A DNA stretch of 64,000 nucleotides, taken from assembly GCA_937959115.1 (NCBI GenBank), contig CALGAW010000013.1, positions 62,001-126,000 of the forward strand, read 5' to 3'. The number at the start of each line of letters is the position of its first letter. Position 1 is the first letter of the stretch. The notes beneath the pieces were generated by a model, which saw only the letters and a program-made list of their open reading frames with translations, was not told the DNA's origin and did no database searches. Of this stretch, positions 34,644 through 43,114 are shown piece by piece. A program made the translations under genes and the position numbers. This DNA comes from an uncultured Saprospiraceae bacterium (GTDB lineage Bacteria; Bacteroidota; Bacteroidia; Chitinophagales; Saprospiraceae).

Positions 34644-36461
34644 TTAATCAAAATAAGTCAACTGCTCAGAGGTCGTATTGTTCGTTGCATTCACTTCTCC
34701 TCCACTAAATGGGACAACCGTAGCATTTATCGTGGTAAAACCACTAGTCGACTGCGGATCATAAAACGTTTGTAGTCCTATCGAAGACTTACCGAGTGCG
34801 GGAAACCGGCCTGCAGTCCCAACATATCTAAAAATATGGACAAATCCGTTGTTACCCATGTAGTTCCATTCTGCATTATTAACAGGTATCAATGCCACAG
34901 AGGTCAGTGTTGGATCCCAAATAAACGTAAGTCTCGGGTCTTGAGGCATCCAAACTTCGACGTCGGTCCCATCTGTAGTAGCATTGTTCAATTCAGAAAC
35001 TTCTGTCACGATACCAATTGCACTGATCCCATTTGCAACATTGGGAAGAATGGTAATCCTTGGTGTGAGATCGGGTATACAGTTTTCAACCGAAACAGTC
35101 TGCTGCTTGGTCACTTTACATCCTCTATCTGAAGTAATCGTCAACGTGACGATTTTGGTTCCATTCGTACTGTAGTTAACCGTATGCGGTCCTTGGGTTT
35201 GAGCATTGAGTGGTGTTGCTCCTTGACCAAAGTTCCATTCCCATGATACGATTTGTCCAATTGGGTAGGTAGATAAATCGGTTACTGTGATTTGATCTAA
35301 CACACAAGCAGTTGTTCCAGCAGTATCAAGGGAAAAGTCAGCAATTGGCCCTTCAAACAATCCTGTTCCCCCAAAGCTAATACTAAAGCCATTTCCTGTA
35401 GAGGAAAAGTTGTTTATTGCCACAGCATATACTTGTCCTTGCAATTGATCAAGTGCTTTCGCATAGTTATCATCCACTATAGTTGTTGGATTCGTTGGAC
35501 TGGTAGGGGCATCGTTGGAGCAGTTCAAATATTCAAAGTGTTGCTGTGAAACGAGATCCAATCCAGTAGGACCAAAACAAGTAGTCCAAGCAGGAAGATT
35601 ACCGGAAGCCATACATCGTTCCACTGTTTTACCAACACAATTGATTCCTCCGTTTGGATTGAAACCATTAGGGATGTGGTAAACTACAAAGTCTAGATCA
35701 TCTCCAGGATTAGTAGGTGTTAAATCGAAGGAAACAGTTCCCGTAGTTAAGGCTCTCCAAGTATACCAAACAGAATTGGTTTCCAACGTTTGCGTTGGTA
35801 AAGGGTTCGGAAAATGGAAACAGAATGCATCTTGCATTTCCTGATTATCCAGCCCGGCTCCAGTTACATTTTGAACGTTAAAAGAAGATTTATCACAGAG
35901 CACGGTTGCTGTAGGGCAATCACCATCTGGTAACTGAGGAGCAGTGTAGTTATTTATACAAACCTGAAATGTATTTCCAATGGTTGTCCGACTGTCTACT
36001 TTAAAGTAATAAGTTGCGCCAGGAGTCAATCCTCCTTTATAGGTTTCAACAACATTATCACCTACAAGGTCAACATCGCATTTTATCTCAGAAAGACTAG
36101 TACAAGTGCCGCTATACATTACAATCTCAGGATCATTTAACGTACCTCCAGCAGAAGGTCCTATAATTGCTCCGACAATCGTAATGGTCACGTCCGTAAA
36201 TTGAGCGACAAACGAAAACCAGACATCTCTATTCCCGATTTCGCAGGTTCCGTCGCCATCATCTGTTGCACCTAGAAGCGTATATTGACCAGCGCTAGAA
36301 CAAAAATTTTGAACAGTAGTAATAGGTGTTGCAGTTACGCAAGTATTATTTGCAGGTTGAGCATACACGAAAATAGAACAAGATAAGAAGAGGAAGAGGA
36401 GGAAAAATTTAGCAACTTGCTGTAATAAAAAAGAGTGGTAAACATGTAAAGTTTGTTTCAT
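34644..36461 (-). CDS. exported PKD-domain protein
   Basis: A 605-residue exported protein. The N-terminus carries a long signal with FFLLFLFLSCSIFVYAQ. About 25-190 and 195-385 are two related beta-sandwich units (NNTCVTATPI...DVWFSFVAQ...GATYYFKVDS; LPDGDCPTATVLCDKSSFNVQNV...SVWYTWRALTTG), a duplication of a domain often seen in Bacteroidota surface proteins. A PKD domain follows about 395-485 (VTDLSTYPIGQIVSWEWNFGQGA...). The last ~115 residues form a DUF11/CARDB-like beta-domain. It has neither a type A nor a type B sorting tail, so secretion by T9SS is not supported. Function: surface binding or adhesion, inferred. Confidence 0.72.
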   Translation of the reverse strand: MKQTLHVYHSFLLQQVAKFFLLFLFLSCSIFVYAQPANNTCVTATPITTVQNFCSSAGQYTLLGATDDGDGTCEIGNRDVWFSFVAQFTDVTITIVGAIIGPSAGGTLNDPEIVMYSGTCTSLSEIKCDVDLVGDNVVETYKGGLTPGATYYFKVDSRTTIGNTFQVCINNYTAPQLPDGDCPTATVLCDKSSFNVQNVTGAGLDNQEMQDAFCFHFPNPLPTQTLETNSVWYTWRALTTGTVSFDLTPTNPGDDLDFVVYHIPNGFNPNGGINCVGKTVERCMASGNLPAWTTCFGPTGLDLVSQQHFEYLNCSNDAPTSPTNPTTIVDDNYAKALDQLQGQVYAVAINNFSSTGNGFSISFGGTGLFEGPIADFSLDTAGTTACVLDQITVTDLSTYPIGQIVSWEWNFGQGATPLNAQTQGPHTVNYSTNGTKIVTLTITSDRGCKVTKQQTVSVENCIPDLTPRITILPNVANGISAIGIVTEVSELNNATTDGTDVEVWMPQDPRLTFIWDPTLTSVALIPVNNAEWNYMGNNGFVHIFRYVGTAGRFPALGKSSIGLQTFYDPQSTSGFTTINATVVPFSGGEVNATNNTTSEQLTYFD

Positions 36462-36749
36462 GGTAAGGTTTTTAATGGTTTGTTAAATTTATCCAATATT
36501 TTTGAGTAATTATAAAATATCATAATGTTATTTATCGCACAAAATTCGTGGACAATCATTATTAATTGAAGTTTTGAACACCCCTTACATAAGTAACTGA
36601 ATTACACCAATATTGAACATAGTATATTCACATAACATCTCTTCAAAAATATGACGCCCCTCGAATAGATAAATATCATACATAAAATAAAACAGGGTTG
36701 ATTCATCTGTAATTACAATTTCAGTATATTGCAGCTCCAATTAAAGATC

Positions 36750-37346
36750 ATGGCCGAAAACACTATATATCTTGGAGAGTTACCGGATTTTTCATTAAAA
36801 AATAATGGCCCGGTTTCAAGTAGAATTGTTGATCTAAACATTCATAGATTTCATGATGCCATTGATTACATTAGCAACCTAAAATACGGCCGAAATTCTT
36901 CAAAAATTAACTTAAGATCAGTTATTGATGAAAATAAAGGAACGTGTAGTACAAAACATGCTTTGATCAAAACGATACTTGACGAACATGAAGTGAACTC
37001 GATTCACCTTATGCTAGGTATTTATCGTATGAATGAACAAAACACCCCTGGAGTTGGACAAGTATTAAGCAGATATGGACTCGACTACCTGCCTGAAGCA
37101 CACAACTACCTAAAATACAGATCGGTACATTATGACTATACCTTTCCTGGGACTTCAAATCATAGTGTGTTTAAACAATTGTTGCGTGAAATAGTAATTG
37201 AACCTAAACAAATTGCTAAATTTAAAGAAGCATACCATCAGGACTTCCTACGAGATTGGTTGATAACTGAAAAACTAGATTCTAAGTTTAACCTTGCCAC
37301 AATTTGGGAAATTCGTGAAGCGTGCATTTTGAATTTGAGCAATTAA
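36750..37346 (+). CDS. transglutaminase-like cysteine-family protein
   Basis: A 198-residue soluble protein, started at ATG 36750 (MAENTIYLGEL); the upstream TTG at 36729 is not convincing. The sequence carries the order Cys-His-Asp in the spacing of papain-like/transglutaminase-like folds: GTCSTKHALI with Cys66, PEAHNYL with His118, and HYDYTF with Asp129. ENKGTCSTKH is diagnostic for this group. Family members include proteases and deamidating or acyl-transfer enzymes, so activity is undetermined. It is followed after 9 bases by the FAD-linked oxidase gene on the same strand, so the two may form an operon. Confidence 0.72.
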   Translation: MAENTIYLGELPDFSLKNNGPVSSRIVDLNIHRFHDAIDYISNLKYGRNSSKINLRSVIDENKGTCSTKHALIKTILDEHEVNSIHLMLGIYRMNEQNTPGVGQVLSRYGLDYLPEAHNYLKYRSVHYDYTFPGTSNHSVFKQLLREIVIEPKQIAKFKEAYHQDFLRDWLITEKLDSKFNLATIWEIREACILNLSN

Positions 37347-37355
37347 AACAGAGAT

Positions 37356-38654
37356 ATGACAAATCCGCAATGGAGCAATTGGTCAGGACATGTGTCTTGC
37401 CGTCCCACTGAAATTTGCCTCCCCGAAACTGAAGATCAGGTGACAGAAATCGTGCAAAAAGCGATCCGAAACAACCAAAAAATTAGAATCGTCGGGCGTG
37501 GACACTCCTTTAGTCAATTGGTAGAAACCAACGATATTCTGGTAAGCCTAGACAAGCTTAGTGGACTCATAGAAATCAATGACACAAAAGACGAAGCAAC
37601 AGTGTGGGCAGGTACTCAAATCAAACAACTCGGTGAACTGCTATTCGAACATGGATTGGCTCAAGAAAACCTAGGAGACATTGATGTTCAGTCCATCGCA
37701 GGCGCAACGGCTACCGGCACACACGGCACAGGTGTCACGTTTGGGAACATCGCCACACAAATCACTAAACTGACATTAGTAAATGGCAAGGGCGAATTGG
37801 TGCATATCTCTAAAACAGAAAACTCAGAATTGCTAGGAGCGGCTAGGATTTCGCTTGGTACACTTGGCATTATTACTCGCATCTCTATTCGGTGTTGCCC
37901 AACTTACAATCTAAAAATCAATCTCTCAAAAGGAACCTGGAATGAAACAGTCGACAACCTGGAACAGCTGAATAAAGATAATCGCAATTTCGAATTTTAC
38001 TCTTTTCCTTATTCAGAAACAGTCCAACATCGGATCACTAACTTAACTACTGAACCTGCTAAAAAAGACGGTTTAACTCGCTATTTCAATGATATTGTCC
38101 TAGAGAATGGCTTCTTTTGGCTGTTGTGTGAAATGACAAAACGAATGCCATCCATCAGTCAACGCATGAGTCGTTTTATAAGCTCTGCGGCTGTCGTTAC
38201 CACTAAAATCAATCATAGCCACAAGATATTTGCCACGGTTAGAAATGTAAAGTTCAATGAAATGGAATACAACATTCCAATTGAAGCATACAAGGATTGT
38301 GCAATTGAAATAAAAGCAAAAATTGAAAAAGAAAAGTACCAAGTACATTTCCCAATAGAACATCGGTTTGTCCAAGGAGATGACATCTGGCTAAGTCCTG
38401 CTTACAAGCGAGATTCAGCCTACATTGCAGTACATATGTACAAGGGCATGCCTTACAAAAAGTACTTTGAAGATATGGAAGCGATCTTTCGTAGTTACAA
38501 TGGTCGCCCGCACTGGGGGAAAATGCATACAAAGCAGTGTGATACGTTTGAGCAGATCTACCCAAAATGGAATGATTTCAAGGCCGTACGAGAACAGATG
38601 GACCCAAACCAAGTGTTTCTAGGTGATTATTTGAAAGACCTGTTTGGTTGTTAA
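37356..38654 (+). CDS. FAD-linked oxidoreductase of the aldonolactone oxidase family
   Basis: A 432-residue flavoenzyme of the D-arabinono-1,4-lactone / L-gulonolactone / alditol oxidase group. The N-terminal VAO-type FAD domain contains VGRGHSFSQ with His50, the site of covalent FAD attachment in AldO-type members, plus the AGATATGTHGTG loop (about 115-126), and LGAARISLGTLGIIT (about 154-168). The C-terminal ALO domain ends with HWGKMHTKQ (386-394), FEQIYPKWNDFKAVREQMDPNQVFLGDYL, the usual C-terminal signature. It oxidises an alditol or aldonolactone in the cytoplasm with O2 as acceptor. Substrate cannot be determined from sequence. It is 9 bases after the transglutaminase-like gene. Confidence 0.88.
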   Translation: MTNPQWSNWSGHVSCRPTEICLPETEDQVTEIVQKAIRNNQKIRIVGRGHSFSQLVETNDILVSLDKLSGLIEINDTKDEATVWAGTQIKQLGELLFEHGLAQENLGDIDVQSIAGATATGTHGTGVTFGNIATQITKLTLVNGKGELVHISKTENSELLGAARISLGTLGIITRISIRCCPTYNLKINLSKGTWNETVDNLEQLNKDNRNFEFYSFPYSETVQHRITNLTTEPAKKDGLTRYFNDIVLENGFFWLLCEMTKRMPSISQRMSRFISSAAVVTTKINHSHKIFATVRNVKFNEMEYNIPIEAYKDCAIEIKAKIEKEKYQVHFPIEHRFVQGDDIWLSPAYKRDSAYIAVHMYKGMPYKKYFEDMEAIFRSYNGRPHWGKMHTKQCDTFEQIYPKWNDFKAVREQMDPNQVFLGDYLKDLFGC

Positions 38655-38663
38655 GAGGTTAGA

Positions 38664-38699
38664 AAAATGAATATCGAATTTCGAATAAGGAATCAATCA
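38664..38699 (+). repeat. ATTCG-word intergenic repeat
   Basis: The words AATATCGAATTTCGAATAAGG repeat ATTCG/TTCGAA units, resembling 19953-19992. Located between the oxidase gene and the VOC gene. Confidence 0.35.
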
Positions 38700-38706
38700 T
38701 TTGCCA

Positions 38707-39084
38707 ATGAAAATTGAACCAATTCTAGGCGTTAAAAATGTTCAGAAAAGTTCTGAATGGTATCAGGAAGTCTTTAATCTAACCAGTGGACATGGTGGAG
38801 ATACGTTTGAAATGCTAAATGACAAGGATGGTCAAACCATTTTATGTCTTCACGTATGGGGAGAACATGAGCATCCAACAATACACAAATCTAACCATTC
38901 GAATGGTAACGGGTTGATCCTTTATTTTAAAGTAGATGACCTTAAAATGATCTGGCAAAAAGTCAATGCTACCAATACTAAAATTGAATTCGAACCTACA
39001 CTGAATGAGAATTCAGGAAAGACAGAATTTGCGATTAGAGATTTGGATGGCTATTATTTATTGGTTTCGAAAAAAAGACGATAG
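38707..39084 (+). CDS. VOC (glyoxalase/bleomycin-resistance fold) protein
   Basis: A 125-residue single VOC-fold protein starting at ATG 38707; TTG two codons upstream is ignored. The fold shows MKIEPILGVKNVQKSSEWYQEVFNL, then CLHVWGEHEHP and the second half ending FAIRDLDGYYLLVSKK, matching the beta-alpha-beta-beta-beta halves of the VOC superfamily. Metal-binding residues are likely among His/Glu of CLHVWGEHEHP and the Asp of RDLDGY. Function could be isomerase, dioxygenase-like or antibiotic binding; none can be preferred. It converges with the CHAT gene with a 14-base gap. Confidence 0.85.
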   Translation: MKIEPILGVKNVQKSSEWYQEVFNLTSGHGGDTFEMLNDKDGQTILCLHVWGEHEHPTIHKSNHSNGNGLILYFKVDDLKMIWQKVNATNTKIEFEPTLNENSGKTEFAIRDLDGYYLLVSKKRR

Positions 39085-39098
39085 CGTCACAACACGAA

Positions 39099-41882
39099 TC
39101 ACTCCTTCTTTGGAGTATACCCCATCGTCCACACCACCAAGATCAATATAAAAAAAGCAGCAATGATATAGGTCGGTCCGTCATATGCAGTAGCTCTTAC
39201 CTTATCTGAATGCCCGTAATGACAATATCCGGCCCAATGGTAAGGATGTGCCCTTCCCGCTTTAATGATCTCCAGCTTTGCCTTTTGAAGTGCTTCTGCC
39301 TGTCCTTTCCCTGAAATCAGCCCCGTATAAAATGATTGCAGAAAGGTGTTGGAAGCTCCCATCTCACTTCTCCATAACGGAGAGACAATCCCTTCAATCC
39401 CATGCAGCTGCAGATAATCATGGGCAGATACGGAATGCTTGTCCAAGCCATCCCACTCTAAATGAGACAATACCCAAAGGGCACATTTATGCTCCTCTGT
39501 AAGTAGACTATCAAGCACAAATACATCATTGGACAAATGAATTCTCGGGGTTGGAAACTGCTCAACATGTGTGGTCAGATGAACTGCTTGCCTGTTCTTT
39601 GTCCCTTCAATAAATTGGCTGACAGTTGCTTGTTTATCCAGCAAAGAATCCGCTTTAAACGATTTAAGAAGGTACGTTACCAGTTGCTTGCCCTGCTTGA
39701 GTGGTGGTTTACCAGAAGCAGGAAACTGCCAAGGTGCAACGACTAACATTCCTTCATGATTGGTTGATTCGTTCTGCTCGGTCATCCGCAACCCAAGGCT
39801 AGAAGAATAGCTGATTTGTTTTTGTCTTACCAGCCATCGCTCTTCTAAGGGTTTCTTGTGTTTGGGTGGAGTCACCAATGCCTCAAATGGCAACTGCCTT
39901 AGCCATTGATCAGTGGATAAGAACACCCGTTTTTTCCCATGGGCCATCGGCTTGAACAGGTGGTTGTAGAGAGCTTGCCCAATGGAATCAATGAGGCCAA
40001 GATCGCTTGATTTACGCGTCATCAGTTCATGATACTGCTCAGCTTTTTCTTTAATTTCTGGATGGTTTGAAAACGTGAATAGCTTCTTTTTCCAGTTATC
40101 GACTTGCATAGCTAAAACGCTACTATCCGTTACCACATAGCTGATAAGCTCTGCTCCATTGTCTGCCAAATAATCTCTAATCGTCTCAAGGTTAACCGGG
40201 TCAAATTGAGTACAAAACTTGTGAAAATTAGGAAACTCACTTCTAATTCGTTCTTCAAATTGCTCCTGCTCCACTTTTAGTGCCTCTAGCACCTCGATGT
40301 GCTTACCAAGCGCGTAGTACTTCCCACCGACCTTTAATGGCAATACAAGCTGCTCTAAACTATCTCGTTTCCAATCCAGGATTTTTCTCTTTTGCTGAAG
40401 ACTATCTGGAATGCCAACCCATTTTTCAATTTTCTTGATTGGATATTGTGTCTGAAGTCTGGTAGCCTTCAAGCGTTCATGGAAATACCAAGCTTCATCA
40501 GGTCGATCAAGCTGATGAGCTAGTTCTGCTCCAGTTCTGTATACGTTGCTTACGATTTTTGCATCAATAATTGGATCCCTTTTCTTAAGATCTAGCAGAA
40601 CTAACTGATCAGCCAACTTTATTGTAGTAAATGCTTTACGCAATAAATCACGGTTGGCCTTTTTTTGATGCTCTTGCTTCAGAATATCAGTCAACTCCAA
40701 GTAACCAATGACCAATTCATCTTTATTGCTTGCGAAGGTAACTTGATCTGGTTTAGGCAACGGAGAACTAACTCGTACAGGGATGTGATTTTCCAGTGCT
40801 TCTTGAAACTGTTTAACGCCTTGCTTAAATTCTCCTTGATTGATTAACTGTCGAGCATTCCGTAATTGCAGGATATGTAAATATTGAATTTGTTTATCTT
40901 CGTTTAATGTAGAGACGAGTTGTTCAATTTCAGATAGAGCCGTTGTTCCTAAGAGAGACGTGTCGGTTTGCACCAATTCTTGATAATTTAAGAGGAGCTC
41001 AATCCTGTTTTCTGTTAGGTCTTTTCGTTCTTGATTGATTAGGAGCGCCTGTTGAAGTGATTCCAGGGCGTCTATTGGTGCGTTCAATGCTGCTTGCTCG
41101 CGGCTTAGGAGCTGGTAGGCGGTGATCAGTTGTTCTTCCTTGTAGGTATTGGTGCAGTCTGCCTCATATTGTTTTACTGACTTACTAAAGATTTCCTGGG
41201 CAGCTTGATGTCTATTTTGTGCTGCAAGAATGCTTCCTTTTTCGATGAGCAATCTTCCTGTTCCTGTTGTCGTTCCAAGTCCATTTTCGATTGCTAGATC
41301 TAATGTTTGATCAATTAGCAGAATTGCTGAATCCAGTTGATTTCTTTCAAGATAGACACTTATCAGTTGGCTTGTGATAGGAATCGTTTCTCTTTGTTTT
41401 AGGTTTGCAAATAAGCGATAAGCAGCATTCAAATGATGGGATGCACTGGAGTAATCTTGGTTTTCCAAGTACAGTTCACCCAATTGCCAATTGCTATAAG
41501 CTACGGAAGCGTGGTTGCTGCCTAGGATCTTCTCTTGTATTTTTAGAGCGTTTTGCTCATCATTAATGGCGAGGCTATACTGTTTCCTTTCTATATGAAG
41601 CTGGGCGGCTTTCTGGTAGGCGTTGGCAATGATCAGTGTTGTATCTTGCGCTGAACTCAGCAGTGTTTCTATAAATTTGTATGCGTTTTCTGGAGATCTG
41701 AATTGCTGAATTTCGCTTTTATACGATTCTGGTTCAGCTTTTTTCTGAGTAGCAAAGAATTGACTGGTTCCTTGGGAGGGGAAGAAGATTATTATTCCAA
41801 AAAATAAAACAAACTTTAATAAGCGACTACTGGGATTCAAAATGCACTCGATTGATTCGTGCAAATTTACAGAAAATTGCAT
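39099..41882 (-). CDS. TPR-CHAT protein with degenerate peptidase domain
   Basis: A 927-residue protein of the TPR plus CHAT (caspase HetF-associated) group. A hydrophobic N-terminus (LLKFVLFFGIIIFF, about 21-34) is followed by roughly ten TPR-type helical repeats (about 70-450), a coiled linker, and the CHAT domain (about 640-895). In active CHAT peptidases a His motif (LHLATHG) and a Cys motif (LSACET) form the dyad. Here the His motif is kept (VHLTTH, His772) but the Cys motif is LSHLEW (805-810), with Leu808 where Cys is expected, so the domain is probably inactive. A transmembrane helix lies at about 905-921. It starts 8 bases after the DUF192 gene, so they share an operon. Confidence 0.8.
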   Translation of the reverse strand: MQFSVNLHESIECILNPSSRLLKFVLFFGIIIFFPSQGTSQFFATQKKAEPESYKSEIQQFRSPENAYKFIETLLSSAQDTTLIIANAYQKAAQLHIERKQYSLAINDEQNALKIQEKILGSNHASVAYSNWQLGELYLENQDYSSASHHLNAAYRLFANLKQRETIPITSQLISVYLERNQLDSAILLIDQTLDLAIENGLGTTTGTGRLLIEKGSILAAQNRHQAAQEIFSKSVKQYEADCTNTYKEEQLITAYQLLSREQAALNAPIDALESLQQALLINQERKDLTENRIELLLNYQELVQTDTSLLGTTALSEIEQLVSTLNEDKQIQYLHILQLRNARQLINQGEFKQGVKQFQEALENHIPVRVSSPLPKPDQVTFASNKDELVIGYLELTDILKQEHQKKANRDLLRKAFTTIKLADQLVLLDLKKRDPIIDAKIVSNVYRTGAELAHQLDRPDEAWYFHERLKATRLQTQYPIKKIEKWVGIPDSLQQKRKILDWKRDSLEQLVLPLKVGGKYYALGKHIEVLEALKVEQEQFEERIRSEFPNFHKFCTQFDPVNLETIRDYLADNGAELISYVVTDSSVLAMQVDNWKKKLFTFSNHPEIKEKAEQYHELMTRKSSDLGLIDSIGQALYNHLFKPMAHGKKRVFLSTDQWLRQLPFEALVTPPKHKKPLEERWLVRQKQISYSSSLGLRMTEQNESTNHEGMLVVAPWQFPASGKPPLKQGKQLVTYLLKSFKADSLLDKQATVSQFIEGTKNRQAVHLTTHVEQFPTPRIHLSNDVFVLDSLLTEEHKCALWVLSHLEWDGLDKHSVSAHDYLQLHGIEGIVSPLWRSEMGASNTFLQSFYTGLISGKGQAEALQKAKLEIIKAGRAHPYHWAGYCHYGHSDKVRATAYDGPTYIIAAFFILILVVWTMGYTPKKE

Positions 41883-41890
41883 ATAGAAAG

Positions 41891-42484
41891 CTAAAAAGCA
41901 ACCTTATCACCAACTTGCACATTAAACTTCTTGCAATAATCGGCATTTACTTCTAATACATATTTTGCTGGAACATTAGAAGGGACGGGTGCTTTTGAGT
42001 AAGGAATAGTGTTTCTTCCAATCGAAACGATTTCCTTTTCGCTATTGATAAAGATAATATCTAAAGGGATGTGTGTGTTTTTCATCCAGAACGACTGTGG
42101 TTCTTCTCTTTCCATGAGGAATAACATTCCACGATTTTCATCCATCGACTTTCGGTACATTAGTCCTTGTTGTACATCTTTCGTTTTTTGGACGATTTCG
42201 ATGTCTAATTCCTTAGTGGGGACACCTTTTTGCTTGGAGATTATAGACAGGGTTCCGTCTTTCTTAAATTGTGGTTCTGGCCGTTCATAGTTAGATGTAT
42301 AGTCAGATTTGCTGCTAGACCCACTCGTCATGTATGAGCGAATCAGTCCACCAAAAACAAACAACAGCATTGCTCCAATAAGGAGGCTGATCATCAACTT
42401 TTGCTTGATCGACGACTTTGGTTTAAATTTAGGGATTTCCTTTTGGCGGTTTGCTGTTTGCTGTTTTTTCTTTTGTTTGGCCAT
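41891..42484 (-). CDS. DUF192 domain, membrane-anchored protein
   Basis: A 197-residue protein with a basic cytoplasmic N-terminus (MAKQKKKQQTANRQK), one transmembrane helix (about 29-49) and a DUF192 domain (about 88-195) with typical motifs QQGLMYRKSMDENRGMLFLM, SFWMKNTHIPLDIIFIN and AKYVLEVNADYCKKFNVQVGDKV. DUF192 is a small beta-barrel of unknown biochemical role; a periplasmic orientation is likely. It precedes the CHAT gene by 8 bases. A possible -7 box lies at 42553-42560. Confidence 0.88.
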   Translation of the reverse strand: MAKQKKKQQTANRQKEIPKFKPKSSIKQKLMISLLIGAMLLFVFGGLIRSYMTSGSSSKSDYTSNYERPEPQFKKDGTLSIISKQKGVPTKELDIEIVQKTKDVQQGLMYRKSMDENRGMLFLMEREEPQSFWMKNTHIPLDIIFINSEKEIVSIGRNTIPYSKAPVPSNVPAKYVLEVNADYCKKFNVQVGDKVAF

Positions 42485-42552
42485 GACCGAAATCTTAACT
42501 ATTCTAATGACTAAATGCTACAAAATTTCTTTGTGTGTTTTATTTGGGAAGC

Positions 42553-42560
42553 CAAAGTTA
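42553..42560 (-). promoter_or_regulatory. possible -7 box of the DUF192 gene
   Basis: TAACTTTG on the minus strand about 70 bases before the ATG fits TAnnTTTG. No TTTG lies at the -33 position, so this is a weak call. Confidence 0.3.
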
Positions 42561-42676
42561 ATCGTTTTGATTGTTTTTCATTAAAAGTTTTAAGTTAAGT
42601 TTCTTTTAATTAAAAATACAGATTTAACAGGCTGATTTCTACAGTATCTGAATCACCTGAATAGGTATGCAGAATT

Positions 42677-43012
42677 TTAAAGCTTTGACTGCAAGTCCAA
42701 CAAGTTCTTTTTCAATGCCTTTAGGTGGCTAATTGTATCCATTTTTCGTTCTACCTGATTTCTGTTTAGTTTGACTTCTTGGCGAGCGCCCTCTAATGTA
42801 AATCCTCGTTCCTTTACTAGGTGGTAGATAATCCGAATACTATCGATATCTTTTTGTGTGTAACTGCGATTGCCTTTTCTGTTTTTCTTTGGTTTTAAGA
42901 AATCAAATTCGGTTTCCCAAAATCGAATAAGCGAATTGCTGACACTAAACATTTTTGCGACTTCACTAATGGAATGGTATAATTTTCCAGTATTTACTAC
43001 TTCCTTGGACAT
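42677..43012 (-). CDS. MerR-family transcriptional regulator
   Basis: A 111-residue one-domain MerR regulator. The start is the ATG at 43012 rather than a TTG two codons upstream. The winged helix-turn-helix is clear (YHSISEVAKMFSVSNSLIRFWETEFDFLKPKKNRKGNRSYTQKDIDSIRIIYHLVKERGFTLEGARQEVKLNR), followed by a short coiled-coil dimerisation helix. There is no effector-binding or Cys metal-binding domain. Single-domain MerR proteins of this type are conserved in Bacteroidota. It lies downstream of the M23 peptidase gene on the same strand, separated by a terminator at 43055-43089. Confidence 0.92.
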   Translation of the reverse strand: MSKEVVNTGKLYHSISEVAKMFSVSNSLIRFWETEFDFLKPKKNRKGNRSYTQKDIDSIRIIYHLVKERGFTLEGARQEVKLNRNQVERKMDTISHLKALKKNLLDLQSKL

Positions 43013-43054
43013 ATTCAATTCTTAAGCGGATTATATTCAAACATCAAATTAATA

Positions 43055-43089
43055 AAAAAACCTGTCAACACAATGGAAGGCAGGTTTTT
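43055..43089 (-). terminator. intrinsic terminator of the M23 peptidase gene
   Basis: On the minus strand 26 bases after the stop, AAAAACCTG (43081-43089) pairs with CAGGTTTTT (43055-43063), followed by TTATTAATTTG. The loop contains ATTGTGTTG, the same word found in the 9601-9797 element. Confidence 0.75.
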
Positions 43090-43114
43090 ATTTATAAGGT
43101 AATGATCTCTTTAA

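Noticed and set aside
34644-36461. Broken T9SS protein by frameshift at its 3' end
   Set aside because: The next gene starts 138 bases downstream and no sorting-domain sequence was found in the gap.
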